Shown here: in pieces, positions 1 to 8,017 of the stretch
Numbering within the stretch: the stretch's first letter is position 1
How the letters are laid out: the number at the start of each line of letters is the position of its first letter
Assembly: GCA_031281925.1 (NCBI GenBank)
Contig: JAITES010000122.1
Coordinates: 1 to 28,839, forward strand
Length of the DNA: 28,839 bases
Source of the DNA: Treponema sp.
Lineage (GTDB): Bacteria; Spirochaetota; Spirochaetia; Treponematales; Breznakiellaceae
Reading direction: 5' to 3'
Program-made: the position numbers and the translations under genes
Notes under the pieces: model-generated
What the model was told of the DNA's origin: nothing
The model's database searches: none
What the model saw: only the letters and a program-made list of their open reading frames with translations

Positions 1-38
1 GACCGCGCCGTCGAATACAACGGGAAGCCAGGCTTCAT
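1..38 (-). CDS. Start of a gene after flgC, probably fliE (partial)
   Basis: An ATG on the minus strand begins one base after the flgC stop codon. A GGAGG lies about five bases before it, inside the end of flgC. Only about 12 codons are present before the window ends, too few to identify the product by sequence. Spirochaetes and many other bacteria place fliE, the basal-body/rod junction protein, directly after flgBC, so fliE is the best guess from context. The reading frame and ribosome binding site are visible; the identity is inference. Confidence 0.45.
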   Translation of the reverse strand, partial: MKPGFPLYSTAR

Positions 39-39
39 G

Positions 40-501
40 CTACCTCCCGCCTATTTCAAGGGCCCGCTGGAACATGGTTTTCGCCCCGTCCACAACCGCA
101 GCATTGGCTTCGTAGGCACGGGAAGCGGAGATCATGTCCACCATTTCCGTAACGATATCCACATTGGGCAATTCCACATAACCGGTGCGGGAGCCCGTCT
201 TAATGGCATCGGGATGAGTGGGATCGTAGCGGTACTTGTTCTCCGTAGAAAAATCTTTTTCGATTTCCACCACCCGGACTCCCTTGCCGATGCCGTCGTC
301 CATTGACTCAGGCAGAAAGGGTGAACGCCAAAAGGGACGTTCCGCCCTGGGGCGCAGGATCACCCGGCTGCGGCGGTAGGGGCCGCCCTCATCGGTACGG
401 GTAGTATTCACATTGGCGATATTGTCGGCAATCACGTCGGAGCGGAGCCGCTGGGCGCTCATCCCGGAAGCCGCTATGTTAATGGCATTAAAGATTCCCA
501 T
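40..501 (-). CDS. flgC: Flagellar basal-body rod protein FlgC
   Basis: This encodes a proximal rod protein of the flagellar basal body, exported by the flagellar type III system and assembled between the MS ring and distal rod. The N-terminus carries the rod-protein signature (NIAASGMSAQRLRSDVIADNIANVNTT in two overlapping parts), and the C-terminus ends in the usual helix with EMVDMISASRAYEAN. These two regions form the coiled-coil core of the rod/hook family. Length is about 153 residues, normal for FlgC. I chose the internal ATG (499-501) over one four codons upstream because a GGGGG stretch sits five bases before it and because FlgC normally begins just before the F-x-AINIAASGM motif. It follows flgB by 67 bases. 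Confidence 0.93.
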   Translation of the reverse strand: MGIFNAINIAASGMSAQRLRSDVIADNIANVNTTRTDEGGPYRRSRVILRPRAERPFWRSPFLPESMDDGIGKGVRVVEIEKDFSTENKYRYDPTHPDAIKTGSRTGYVELPNVDIVTEMVDMISASRAYEANAAVVDGAKTMFQRALEIGGR

Positions 502-549
502 TCTAACCCCCATAAAAAGCGGATGTCCCGCCGCTTAATAAATCGAAAA

Positions 550-566
550 TTAACACCTTGTGTTAA
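550..566 (-). repeat. Perfect dyad just after flgB
   Basis: TTAACAC, CTT, GTGTTAA forms a 7-bp perfect inverted repeat with a 3-base spacer, two bases after the flgB stop on the minus strand. Read in the transcribed direction it is followed by TTTTCGATTTATT. It could be a weak intergenic hairpin (partial terminator or mRNA stabiliser) or a protein-binding dyad. The symmetry is seen; the function is not known. Confidence 0.5.
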
Positions 567-568
567 TT

Positions 569-982
569 CTAAGTCCTCAACACCTGGTTAACCTGACTGA
601 ACTCGAAGGTTTCGGCCTGGGCCAGAAGTGTATATTTCAACTGATTTTCCAGAAACAGGTTGAATTCCTGTTCAGGATCCACATTGTTTCCGTTGTTGTT
701 ATAGCTGGTTGTATAGTCCAGCACCCGCCGGATCTCTACATCCCTGTAATCCCTGGGCCTCCAGCTTGGCATGTGTTTGGGATTGGTGAGGGCAAGCTCC
801 AGCCTGGGCTGCCGTTCTTCCGTTTCAAGGGCCCGCTTGAGTTCGCTTTCAAAATTCACGTTGGAACGCTTGAAGTTGGGCACATTGGCATTGGAGAGAT
901 TGTTGGCGATTACTTCCCCCCGGACAAGACTTGCGTCCATGCCCCGGTGAAGGAGATCTACCGTTTTGGAAAAAGTACTCAT
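569..982 (-). CDS. flgB: Flagellar basal-body rod protein FlgB
   Basis: This is the most proximal flagellar rod subunit, partner of FlgC, FlgF and FliE. The protein has 137 residues, the usual FlgB length. It shows the N-terminal rod motif (LHRGMDASLVRGEVIANNLS followed by NANVPNFKRS) and a C-terminal helix with NLFLENQLKYTLLAQ and an F-S-Q-V-N-QVL ending. GGGAGG lies 11 bases before the ATG, a slightly long but usable spacing. It sits 48 bases after hslU and before flgC, so the flagellar rod genes are the tail of the long division/topology array. No separate strong promoter was seen in the hslU-flgB gap. Confidence 0.93.
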   Translation of the reverse strand: MSTFSKTVDLLHRGMDASLVRGEVIANNLSNANVPNFKRSNVNFESELKRALETEERQPRLELALTNPKHMPSWRPRDYRDVEIRRVLDYTTSYNNNGNNVDPEQEFNLFLENQLKYTLLAQAETFEFSQVNQVLRT

Positions 983-1030
983 TGTTTACCGATCCTCCCG
1001 TTTATAATTATCGGTATCTTAAAAAAACAG

Positions 1031-2599
1031 TTAAAGGATATATCGTCCCAAATCCTGATCCTGCACCACATCGTGAAGCTTTTTGTTCACGTAATCCACG
1101 GTAATCGGTATCTTTGCCGGCGAAATATCGGGCGCCTCAAAGGAAAGTTCCTCCAGCAGGGCTTCCATGATGGTATGGAGCCTCCGGGCGCCTATATTCT
1201 CAAGCCTTGAGTTTACCTCAGCGGCAAGGGCGGCCAGGCGCTCCACTGCTTCGGCGCTGAACTCAATCTCCACGCCTTCAGTCCCCAGAAGACCGGTATA
1301 CTGCTTGGTAAGGGCATTCTTGGGTTCCGTCAGTATCTGAAGAAACTCTTCCTTGCCCAGGGAATCCAGCTCTACCCTCAGGGGAAAACGGCCCTGCAGT
1401 TCGGGAATCAGGTCGGAAGGCTTGCTTACGGTGAAGGCTCCCGCCGCGATAAACAGGATATGATCGGTATTCACCGGCCCCCATTTGGTATTCACCCTTG
1501 CCCCCTCCACGATGGGGAGTATATCCCGCTGCACTCCTTCCCGGCTTACATCCGGCCCGCCGCCGCGGTCGCCCTTGACGGCAATCTTGTCGATCTCGTC
1601 GATAAACACGATGCCTGTCTCTTCCACCCGCTGCCGGGCTTCGTCGCTTACCCGGTCACGGTCAATCAGTTTTTCCGCTTCCTCCGACTGGAGAATCTCG
1701 CGGGCGCGGGCAACGGTAACTACCTTCTTCTTTTTATTGGCGCCGAAGAAACCGGCAATGCCGGAAAGGCTTGATTCAAGCTCCTCCATGCCGCCGCCCA
1801 TCATCTCGATAGACGGAAACTGGGGATTCTGGCTTATCATGATCTCCACGGATCTGTTTTCCAGCTTGCCTTCCCTCAGCCACTGGCGGAATGTTTCCCG
1901 CGTGGACTTGCCTCCCTTATTCACCGCGGCAGCTTCTGCCGCAGTCTCCTTTTCCCTTTCTTCTTCCGGAGCCGAATCAGACTGCCCTTCGCCTTGAACA
2001 TCGTAGCCTATAGGAATTCCCACCTGAATGGCTGTTCCGATGAGGCCTGAACCATTAGGACCCTCGGGATTTATAGAAAAAGTCCCCATGGGACGGACTA
2101 CGGGCTGCTGCTTGGACTTGCTTTCCTTTGTCTTTTTTTTGGTATCCGGAAAAAGGAGATCCAGCAGGGCTTCTTCGGCCCGCTTCTCCGCTTCCACCTT
2201 TACCGATTCCTGCATCTCCTGCTTTACCATCTGAACTCCGGCGGCCATGAGATCCCTGATCATGGATTCCACATCCCGGCCGACGTATCCCACCTCGGTA
2301 TACTTGGTGGCCTCAACCTTGATAAAAGGTGAATTGGCAAGTTTTGCAAGACGCCGGGCTATTTCGGTTTTACCGACTCCGGTGGGGCCTATCATGAGGA
2401 TGTTCTTGGGGGCGATGTCTTCCCTGATTTCGGGATCCAGCTTGAGCCGCCGCATACGGTTCCTCAGGGCTACCGCTACGGCGCGTTTGGCTTTCTTCTG
2501 CCCCACAATGTATTTATCAAGCTCTGTTACTATTTCCTTTGGAGTAAGCTTGTCAAGGTTTCTGTCTTCTTTCATGACCGGAGAATTTGATTCAGGCAT
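1031..2599 (-). CDS. hslU: ATP-dependent protease ATPase subunit HslU (ClpY)
   Basis: HslU is the AAA+ unfoldase of the cytosolic HslUV protease and feeds substrates to the HslV peptidase. Walker A GPTGVGKT is at residues 71-78 and Walker B VFIDEID at 331-337. The N-terminal LTPKEIVTELDKYIVGQ block is typical. The protein ends LGRYIL, the C-terminal tail that in this family docks into HslV pockets. It has 522 residues against about 440-450 in Escherichia coli. The excess is in the I-domain (roughly residues 145-240), which contains a basic KKKTKESKSKQQ stretch and an acidic/Ala-rich stretch. Its ATG overlaps the hslV stop by one base (TAATG), implying coupled translation. Confidence 0.97.
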   Translation of the reverse strand: MPESNSPVMKEDRNLDKLTPKEIVTELDKYIVGQKKAKRAVAVALRNRMRRLKLDPEIREDIAPKNILMIGPTGVGKTEIARRLAKLANSPFIKVEATKYTEVGYVGRDVESMIRDLMAAGVQMVKQEMQESVKVEAEKRAEEALLDLLFPDTKKKTKESKSKQQPVVRPMGTFSINPEGPNGSGLIGTAIQVGIPIGYDVQGEGQSDSAPEEEREKETAAEAAAVNKGGKSTRETFRQWLREGKLENRSVEIMISQNPQFPSIEMMGGGMEELESSLSGIAGFFGANKKKKVVTVARAREILQSEEAEKLIDRDRVSDEARQRVEETGIVFIDEIDKIAVKGDRGGGPDVSREGVQRDILPIVEGARVNTKWGPVNTDHILFIAAGAFTVSKPSDLIPELQGRFPLRVELDSLGKEEFLQILTEPKNALTKQYTGLLGTEGVEIEFSAEAVERLAALAAEVNSRLENIGARRLHTIMEALLEELSFEAPDISPAKIPITVDYVNKKLHDVVQDQDLGRYIL

Positions 2600-3156
2600 T
2601 ATTTCTTTTCCTTCGAGGGCAGTTCCTCAAGTATTATCTGGCTGTTGGTATAGATACAGATATTTCCTGCGATTTTCAGGCTTCTTTCCGCAATTTCCGC
2701 GGCGCTGAAGGCTGAACCTTCAAGATAGGCAAGAGCTGCGGCATAGGCATAGTTCCCGCCCGATCCGATGGCCAGAGCGTCTTCCGCAGGTTCAATCACA
2801 TCTCCTGTACCGGAGATGAGCAGGGTCTTCTGGAGATCCGCCACAAGAAGCAGGGCTTCAAGACGCCGCAAGGTTCTGTCTGTCCTCCATTCTCTGGCAA
2901 GCTCCACCGCCGCGCGGAGCAGATCCCCTGAGTATTCCTTGAGCTTCGTTTCAAAAAGATCGAGAAGGGTAAAGGCATCGGCGGTAGCTCCGGCAAAACC
3001 GCAGAGAACTTTGCCGTCCATAAGGCGCCGTACCTTCCGGGCGTTGTTCTTCATCACCGCCTCGCCCATGGTTACCTGTCCGTCCCCCGCCATGGCAACC
3101 TGTCCGTGCCTGCGGACAGCCAAAACCGTTGTACTGCGTATCTCAGTTTTCTTCAT
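2599..3156 (-). CDS. hslV: ATP-dependent protease peptidase subunit HslV (ClpQ)
   Basis: HslV is the proteasome-beta-like threonine peptidase that pairs with HslU. The core TTVLAVRRHGQVAMAGDGQ is the family N-terminus, the first Thr being the nucleophile. Here it lies behind a short MKKTEIRS leader, so autocatalytic trimming is expected, as in other HslV with short propeptides. The G-S-G-G-NYA-YAAAL segment near residue 140 is also conserved. I prefer the ATG at 3154-3156. A TTG two codons upstream (3160-3162) is also in frame, and a GGAG can serve either. It lies 23 bases after the xer gene, an arrangement known from xerC/codV-hslVU operons of other bacteria. Confidence 0.96.
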   Translation of the reverse strand: MKKTEIRSTTVLAVRRHGQVAMAGDGQVTMGEAVMKNNARKVRRLMDGKVLCGFAGATADAFTLLDLFETKLKEYSGDLLRAAVELAREWRTDRTLRRLEALLLVADLQKTLLISGTGDVIEPAEDALAIGSGGNYAYAAALAYLEGSAFSAAEIAERSLKIAGNICIYTNSQIILEELPSKEKK

Positions 3157-3179
3157 GTTCAATAATCTCCGTTCTCACT

Positions 3180-4079
3180 TTACCCGTGAGGGTGTGCCTT
3201 CGTATATACCCGTTTAAGCCGCTCGACATCCACATGGGTATAACGCTGTGTAGTAGAGATGCTTGCGTGACCCAGGAGTTCCTGTACCACCCGCACATCG
3301 CATCCTGAATTGACAAGATGGGTCGCAAAACTGTGCCTGAGACTGTGGGGGTGTATTTTCTTCTGTATACCCGAAAGGCCGGCATATCTGGAAATAATCC
3401 AGCGTACCCCGGGAACCGAAATGGGGCCCCCCTTCCGGTTTATAAAAACCCGGTTTGTGGGCTTCTCTCCCTTGATCCTGGCCTTCCTTTCCAAAAGATA
3501 ATCCCTAAGAGCCTCTTTTGCCTGATCGGAAAAGAACACATAGCGTTCCTTATTCCCCTTGCCGATAACCCGTGCGCCGCCTGAATCTTTTTCCAGCCTG
3601 TCCAGGGACAGTTCAACCAGTTCCGAAATACGCAAACCGCCCGAATACATACAGAGTATCAATGCCTTGTCCCGTTCGGGCCACAGGATTCCCGCGGTTT
3701 CGGGGAGCACGGCGAAACTGGCCATCTCCTCCTCCCAGAGAAAGGCCGGAAGGGTTTTGGGGGAACGGAGATTTCGCAAATTATGGGCCGGATTATCACC
3801 GCGTTTTCCAAAACGCACAAGCCAGCGGTAAAAACCCCGTATGGAAGAAAGGGCCCGGTTCACGCTGACACTGGCTATCCCTTCGGCGCTGAGATCAGCG
3901 ATAAAACCCTGTACCTCTCCCGGCTCCGCCTTCTCAATCTTTATCTCATGATTGATGCAGTAATTTTCAAAATGTTCAAGATCCTTCCCGTAGGCTTCCA
4001 GCGTGCGCGCAGACACTCCCCGCACCGATTCCAGATATAAAAGATACTGATCAACAAGACTCTGTTCCATGACACTCAT
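3180..4079 (-). CDS. xerC: Tyrosine recombinase, XerC/XerD type (hslV-linked)
   Basis: This is a site-specific tyrosine recombinase expected to act in chromosome dimer resolution at a dif site. It has an N-terminal SAM-like DNA-binding domain (VDQYLLYLESVRGVSARTLE) and a C-terminal catalytic domain. All catalytic residues are present; numbered from the chosen start they are Arg150 (SGGLRISE), Lys174 (GKGNKER), His245 and Arg248 (HSLRHSFATH), His271 (LLGHASI) and Tyr280 (QRYTHVD). Length is about 299, normal for Xer. The open frame extends upstream into topA, but the ATG at 4077-4079, just after the topA stop, gives the normal N-terminus; the ATG at 4068-4070 is an alternative. The symbol rests on hslVU linkage and could be exchanged with the second copy. 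Confidence 0.9.
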   Translation of the reverse strand: MSVMEQSLVDQYLLYLESVRGVSARTLEAYGKDLEHFENYCINHEIKIEKAEPGEVQGFIADLSAEGIASVSVNRALSSIRGFYRWLVRFGKRGDNPAHNLRNLRSPKTLPAFLWEEEMASFAVLPETAGILWPERDKALILCMYSGGLRISELVELSLDRLEKDSGGARVIGKGNKERYVFFSDQAKEALRDYLLERKARIKGEKPTNRVFINRKGGPISVPGVRWIISRYAGLSGIQKKIHPHSLRHSFATHLVNSGCDVRVVQELLGHASISTTQRYTHVDVERLKRVYTKAHPHG

Positions 4080-4089
4080 TCCGGATTTA

Positions 4090-6294
4090 TCACTCCTCGA
4101 TCTTTGACTCTTCAATCTTTGACTCTTTGTCTTCAGCCTCATCATCCGAATGCAGATAATCGCAGTCCGGGTTTATGCAGGCTTTATGACTGCCGTTTTT
4201 CTTGTCAAACTTCTCCACGAGGAAACAGCCGCATTTGGGACAATTCTGATTTATCGGCTTGAAGTGACTGATAAAGTCACAGTCAGGATAATTGCTGCAG
4301 CCGTAGAATTCCTTTCCCCGGCCGCGGGTTTTCCGCGCGACAATGTCGCCGCCGCATTTAGGACATGTTGCAAGTGGGATACTCTTTGTGTTCCGGCATT
4401 CGGGAAAACCGCTGCAGGCAAGGAAAAACCCGAATCGTCCCAGCTTCTTTATCATGGGTTTCCCGCATTTCTCGCATATATAATCGGTCGGCTCGTCAAG
4501 GGAACCCTTGTATGATTCCAGAGTCTTCCCGACTTCGTCCACCCTGTTCTTGAAAGGATCCCAGAATTCCCGGATCATGTCCGGCCAGCGGATGGAGCTC
4601 TCCTCTACCTGATCAAGCTTTGTTTCCATGGAAGCGGTAAATGCCGAATCCACCACATGGGGGAAGTATTCCACCAGCATGTCATTGATAAGACGCCCCA
4701 GCACCGAAGGCACAAGCTGCTTGTTGGAACGGGTTACATAGTAACGATCCAACAGAACAGAGATAATGCTGGCATAGGTAGAAGGTCTGCCGATTCCCAA
4801 TTCTTCCAGTGTCTTTACGATAGAAGCATCGGTAAAACGGGGCGGCCCCTGGGTAAAGTGCTGTTCCGGATGGAACTTATCAACATGAATCCTGTCACCC
4901 TTCTTCAATGCAGGATAGGGATTCCCTTTTTCTTCCCTGGACGCAAGAAGCTTCATTACCTTATAGAATCCCTTCTCGGTAATTTTGGTTCCGGAGATCC
5001 TGAAGATCCCTTCCCCCGCGGCTATCTCTGCGCTCACTGTCCGTGTTTTTGCATTGATCATCTGGCTGGCCACAAAACGTTCCCAGATTATCGTATAGAG
5101 CCTTAACTGATCCCGGCTCAGGCTGTCTTTAATATCATCGGGAGTATATTTAATATATGTAGGGCGGATTGCCTCATGGGCATCCTGGGCCTTCTTCCCC
5201 ACCTCGTACTCATTGGGCTTTTCCGGCAGGGAATTTTTGTAATTGGTGTTTATCCATTCCCGAACTTCTTCCAGGGCCGCCTGGGATATACGCACAGAAT
5301 CTGTACGCATGTAGGTGATGAGCCCTACCCGGCCAGAACCGATATTCACCCCTTCATAGAGCATCTGGGCTACCTGCATGGTTTTCTTGCTGGTAAAGCC
5401 CAGGCGGTTGGCTGCGGTCTGCTGAAGCTGGGAAGTGGTAAAGGGAGGCCTGGGCCGCAGGGTCTTTTCGGTTTCCCGGATATCCTGAACAATACAATCC
5501 GCCTTTTTAACCTGCTCAATGATACTCTTTACCGATTCTTCATTTTTAAGTTCCGGTTTCCGTCCCTGCCAGGAAACCAGCTGGGCGGTATAGGAATTCT
5601 TTCCGACTTTGAAATCGGCATCAAGAGACCAGTACTCATCGGGAATAAAAGATTCAACTTCCTTTTCCCTTTCGCAAATAAGCCTTAAGGCCACGGACTG
5701 CACCCTTCCTGCGGAAAGACCGTTCTTTACTTTTTTCCAGAGCAGGGGCGAAAGATTGTAACCGACCAGCCTGTCCAGCACCCGCCGGGCCTTCTGGGCA
5801 TTCACCTTTGATTCGTCAATGTCTCCGGGATTGGCTACCGCTTCCCGTATGGCCTGGGGAGTTATCTCATTGAATGCGATACGTTGAATCGGCACCTTGG
5901 CATTTTTGGCGCTGATCGCGTTCCTCAGATGCCAGGCGATAGCCTCCCCCTCACGGTCATTATCACTTGCCAGTAATACACGGGCGCTTTTCTTTGCATC
6001 GCCCTGCAATTCCTTGAGGAGTTTGGCCTTTCCCCGGACGGTGATATATTCAGGTTCAAAATTATGATCCACGTCAATGGCAAGACGCGATTTGGGAAGA
6101 TCGATAAGGTGGCCGATGGAGGCTTTTACCGAGTAATCGCTCCCCAGGTATTTCTCGATGGTTTTGGCTTTGGCAGGAGACTCCACAATAACAAGAATTT
6201 TTTGCTCTTTCGGCGTCTTGCGGGAAGAGCTTTTTTTCTCTTTTTTTGCCTTGTCTGTTTCCTGTCCCTCTATTTTCTTTTTTTCACGCGTCAT
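4090..6294 (-). CDS. topA: DNA topoisomerase I
   Basis: Type IA topoisomerase, which relaxes negative supercoils by single-strand passage. The TOPRIM domain begins ILVIVESPAKAKTIEKYLG (catalytic Glu38) and has the ASDNDREGEA motif (Asp111, Asp113). The active-site tyrosine is Tyr328 in GLITYMRTDS. Three C4 zinc-ribbon modules follow at about residues 607-633, 644-672 and 685-711. The basic/low-complexity N-terminus (KKIEGQETDKAKKEKKSSS) is typical of spirochaete extensions. The tail ends SKIEESKIEE, a duplicated 15-base unit. Total 734 residues. An AGGA about seven bases before ATG supports the start; dprA ends nine bases upstream. Confidence 0.97.
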   Translation of the reverse strand: MTREKKKIEGQETDKAKKEKKSSSRKTPKEQKILVIVESPAKAKTIEKYLGSDYSVKASIGHLIDLPKSRLAIDVDHNFEPEYITVRGKAKLLKELQGDAKKSARVLLASDNDREGEAIAWHLRNAISAKNAKVPIQRIAFNEITPQAIREAVANPGDIDESKVNAQKARRVLDRLVGYNLSPLLWKKVKNGLSAGRVQSVALRLICEREKEVESFIPDEYWSLDADFKVGKNSYTAQLVSWQGRKPELKNEESVKSIIEQVKKADCIVQDIRETEKTLRPRPPFTTSQLQQTAANRLGFTSKKTMQVAQMLYEGVNIGSGRVGLITYMRTDSVRISQAALEEVREWINTNYKNSLPEKPNEYEVGKKAQDAHEAIRPTYIKYTPDDIKDSLSRDQLRLYTIIWERFVASQMINAKTRTVSAEIAAGEGIFRISGTKITEKGFYKVMKLLASREEKGNPYPALKKGDRIHVDKFHPEQHFTQGPPRFTDASIVKTLEELGIGRPSTYASIISVLLDRYYVTRSNKQLVPSVLGRLINDMLVEYFPHVVDSAFTASMETKLDQVEESSIRWPDMIREFWDPFKNRVDEVGKTLESYKGSLDEPTDYICEKCGKPMIKKLGRFGFFLACSGFPECRNTKSIPLATCPKCGGDIVARKTRGRGKEFYGCSNYPDCDFISHFKPINQNCPKCGCFLVEKFDKKNGSHKACINPDCDYLHSDDEAEDKESKIEESKIEE
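4093..4127 (-). repeat. Two-copy 15-base tandem repeat in the topA 3' end
   Basis: The end of topA contains two near-identical 15-base units, each reading ATCTTTGACTCTT on the plus strand, which encode SKIEE twice. The third flanking ACTCTTTG suggests slippage. It lies just before the downstream xer start. The effect is probably only a variable acidic tail on TopA. Confidence 0.5.
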
Positions 6295-6303
6295 TATTTT
6301 TTC

Positions 6304-7278
6304 CTATTTTCCCAAATCAAATTCAATATTGAGCTGTTTTGCCAGAGACCGGGCCAGCGCCTGTCCCGGAGGAAGTCCGGCTTCCTCTCCGTCTCTCCTG
6401 TCTTTTTCAATCTTCCATTCCGACAGTATCTCTGCCGCGTTATGAATGATCCGCGCGCCCTCTTCCGCCAGTTTCTGCGTTCCCGCCCCCGAAGGGCCCG
6501 AAGCAATACCGGCAGAAGCCGCCCAGAGATCCCTTCCCTGATCCATGGCAAAGTCCGCGGTGATCAGGGCGCCTGAATGTTCAGGCGCTTCCACAACAAG
6601 CACTCCCCGCGCAAGAGCCGAGATGATCCGGTTCCTGGCAGGAAAATTCCACCTGAAGGCTTCCGTCCCCGGAGGATACTCGGAGATGATTGCACCCCCG
6701 GCCTCCAATATGCGCCGGGCAAGGGGACGGTTGCTTTGAGGATACACCATATCCGCCCCGCAGCCCAGAACCGCCACGGTGGGAGCGGAAGCTTCAAGAT
6801 TTCCCCGGTGGCCGGCCGCATCAATTCCCAGCGCAAGTCCTGATACCACCGCTACACCGGCCCTGCCCAATTCCCGCGCAATCTCAAAAGCCTGAGCCTG
6901 GGCGCCCGCGCTGGGATGCCTGGTTCCGACGACGGCCAAAAGAGGCTTGTTCGGGTCGGGCAGCTTCCCCCGGTAATAGAGAAGCTGCGGCGGATCGAAT
7001 ATCTCCCGGAGGAGCGGCGGATAATCCCCGTCATTCCATGAAGTCCAGCGTATACCCCGCTGAAGAGCGGCCCTGAAGTCGCCTTCCGCCAGAGCGCAAA
7101 CAGTTTCCATGGTCCAGTCCCGCCTCAAAGGCCGGCGGATACACATTTCAATATCTACTTTGGCAGACTTGCACAATTCATCTTCCGAATGAAAATTTTC
7201 GGCCAGTTTAAGACGTTCCCCGGGAGCAAGACCGGGAATACGGCTGATGATAAAATCCAGCAAGCCTCTTTCAGCCAT
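6304..7278 (-). CDS. dprA: DNA processing protein DprA (Smf)
   Basis: DprA binds single-stranded DNA and loads RecA, chiefly known from natural transformation but conserved far beyond competent species. The Rossmann-like DNA_processg_A domain is clear: LLAVVGTRHPS (about residues 114-124), VVSGLALGIDAAGHRGNLE, AVLGCGADMVYP, SEYPPGTEAFRWNFPARNRIIS and a late GPSGAGTQKLAEEGAR. The N-terminal 60 residues look like the short helical domain usual in Smf proteins. Length is 324. GGAG precedes the ATG by seven bases, and the ATG overlaps the end of the TPR gene. No competence genes are nearby, so uptake of DNA should not be assumed. Confidence 0.95.
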   Translation of the reverse strand: MAERGLLDFIISRIPGLAPGERLKLAENFHSEDELCKSAKVDIEMCIRRPLRRDWTMETVCALAEGDFRAALQRGIRWTSWNDGDYPPLLREIFDPPQLLYYRGKLPDPNKPLLAVVGTRHPSAGAQAQAFEIARELGRAGVAVVSGLALGIDAAGHRGNLEASAPTVAVLGCGADMVYPQSNRPLARRILEAGGAIISEYPPGTEAFRWNFPARNRIISALARGVLVVEAPEHSGALITADFAMDQGRDLWAASAGIASGPSGAGTQKLAEEGARIIHNAAEILSEWKIEKDRRDGEEAGLPPGQALARSLAKQLNIEFDLGK

Positions 7279-8017
7279 TATTCATCTCCAGTATAAACTC
7301 CCTGTTTTTCTGGGCCTCTGCCTTTTGGTTCTGATCCTTGGCCTCCCGGATGATGCGGTCGTAGATTTCCAGCGCCCGCTCGTTGTTTCCTGTCTGATAA
7401 TAAACCCTCGCCAGGGCAAAGAGTGCGTTCATGTCCCTGGGTAGAAGTTCAGCATAATGTTCCAAATGAGGCAAGGCTTCCAGAGGACGTCCCAGCTCAA
7501 AGCTATAGAGAATTCCCAGCCCGTAACGGGGCTTTGGATAATCGGGATCAAGCTCTATCGATCTTAAATAAGCCTGTTCCGCCAGGGTAAAGTAACGCAT
7601 CTGCAAATTCTCTTCCGTACCGGGAAAATCCAGAGAAGATTTTGCCACAACCCCCGCGGAGAGGCCTGTCAGGTAAAATAAAGTCGGATCCTCATTATTG
7701 TAATATACTGCCCGTTCCAGAGCTTTCAAAGCTTCATTGTATAATTTTTTGTCGATATATCTGGTTGCCAGTATCTTCCAGTAGCTTGCCGTCTGTACTC
7801 CCTCCTTGAGATTCAATGTTATCTGATCCTCGTAGAGGGCAATGGCCTTGCTGAGCCCTTCAACGGTTTCAGGGGGGCCGCCCCTGGGAGAAAGCTCCGC
7901 GATGCGTTTTGCCAGATCCCGGTGGCTTTTCTTCTTGGCTCCGCTATAAACCCCAAAGACCACGGCAAAAACAACCGCCACAATCACAATACCCGAAAGA
8001 ACTTCTTTAACTTTCAT
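7271..8017 (-). CDS. Membrane-anchored TPR protein
   Basis: 248-residue protein with one N-terminal hydrophobic segment (VLSGIVIVAVVFAVVFGVY, about residues 6-24) and then helical tetratricopeptide-type repeats. Visible repeat cores include SYWKILATRYIDKKLYNEAL, PKPRYGLGILYSFELGRPLE and NALFALARVYYQTGNNERALE. It is therefore a signal-anchored protein with the TPR domain most likely outside the membrane. TPRs act as protein scaffolds and no catalytic motif is visible. It overlaps the upstream xer by four bases (ATGA) and the downstream dprA by eight, so it is translationally coupled to both. Its place next to ftsZ suggests a role at the envelope or septum (inference only). Confidence 0.85.
   Translation of the reverse strand: MKVKEVLSGIVIVAVVFAVVFGVYSGAKKKSHRDLAKRIAELSPRGGPPETVEGLSKAIALYEDQITLNLKEGVQTASYWKILATRYIDKKLYNEALKALERAVYYNNEDPTLFYLTGLSAGVVAKSSLDFPGTEENLQMRYFTLAEQAYLRSIELDPDYPKPRYGLGILYSFELGRPLEALPHLEHYAELLPRDMNALFALARVYYQTGNNERALEIYDRIIREAKDQNQKAEAQKNREFILEMNNG

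Noticed and set aside
560..1210. 216-codon open frame on the plus strand opposite flgB and the end of hslU
   Set aside because: It lies wholly antisense to two well-identified genes, has no ribosome binding site and no recognisable domain.
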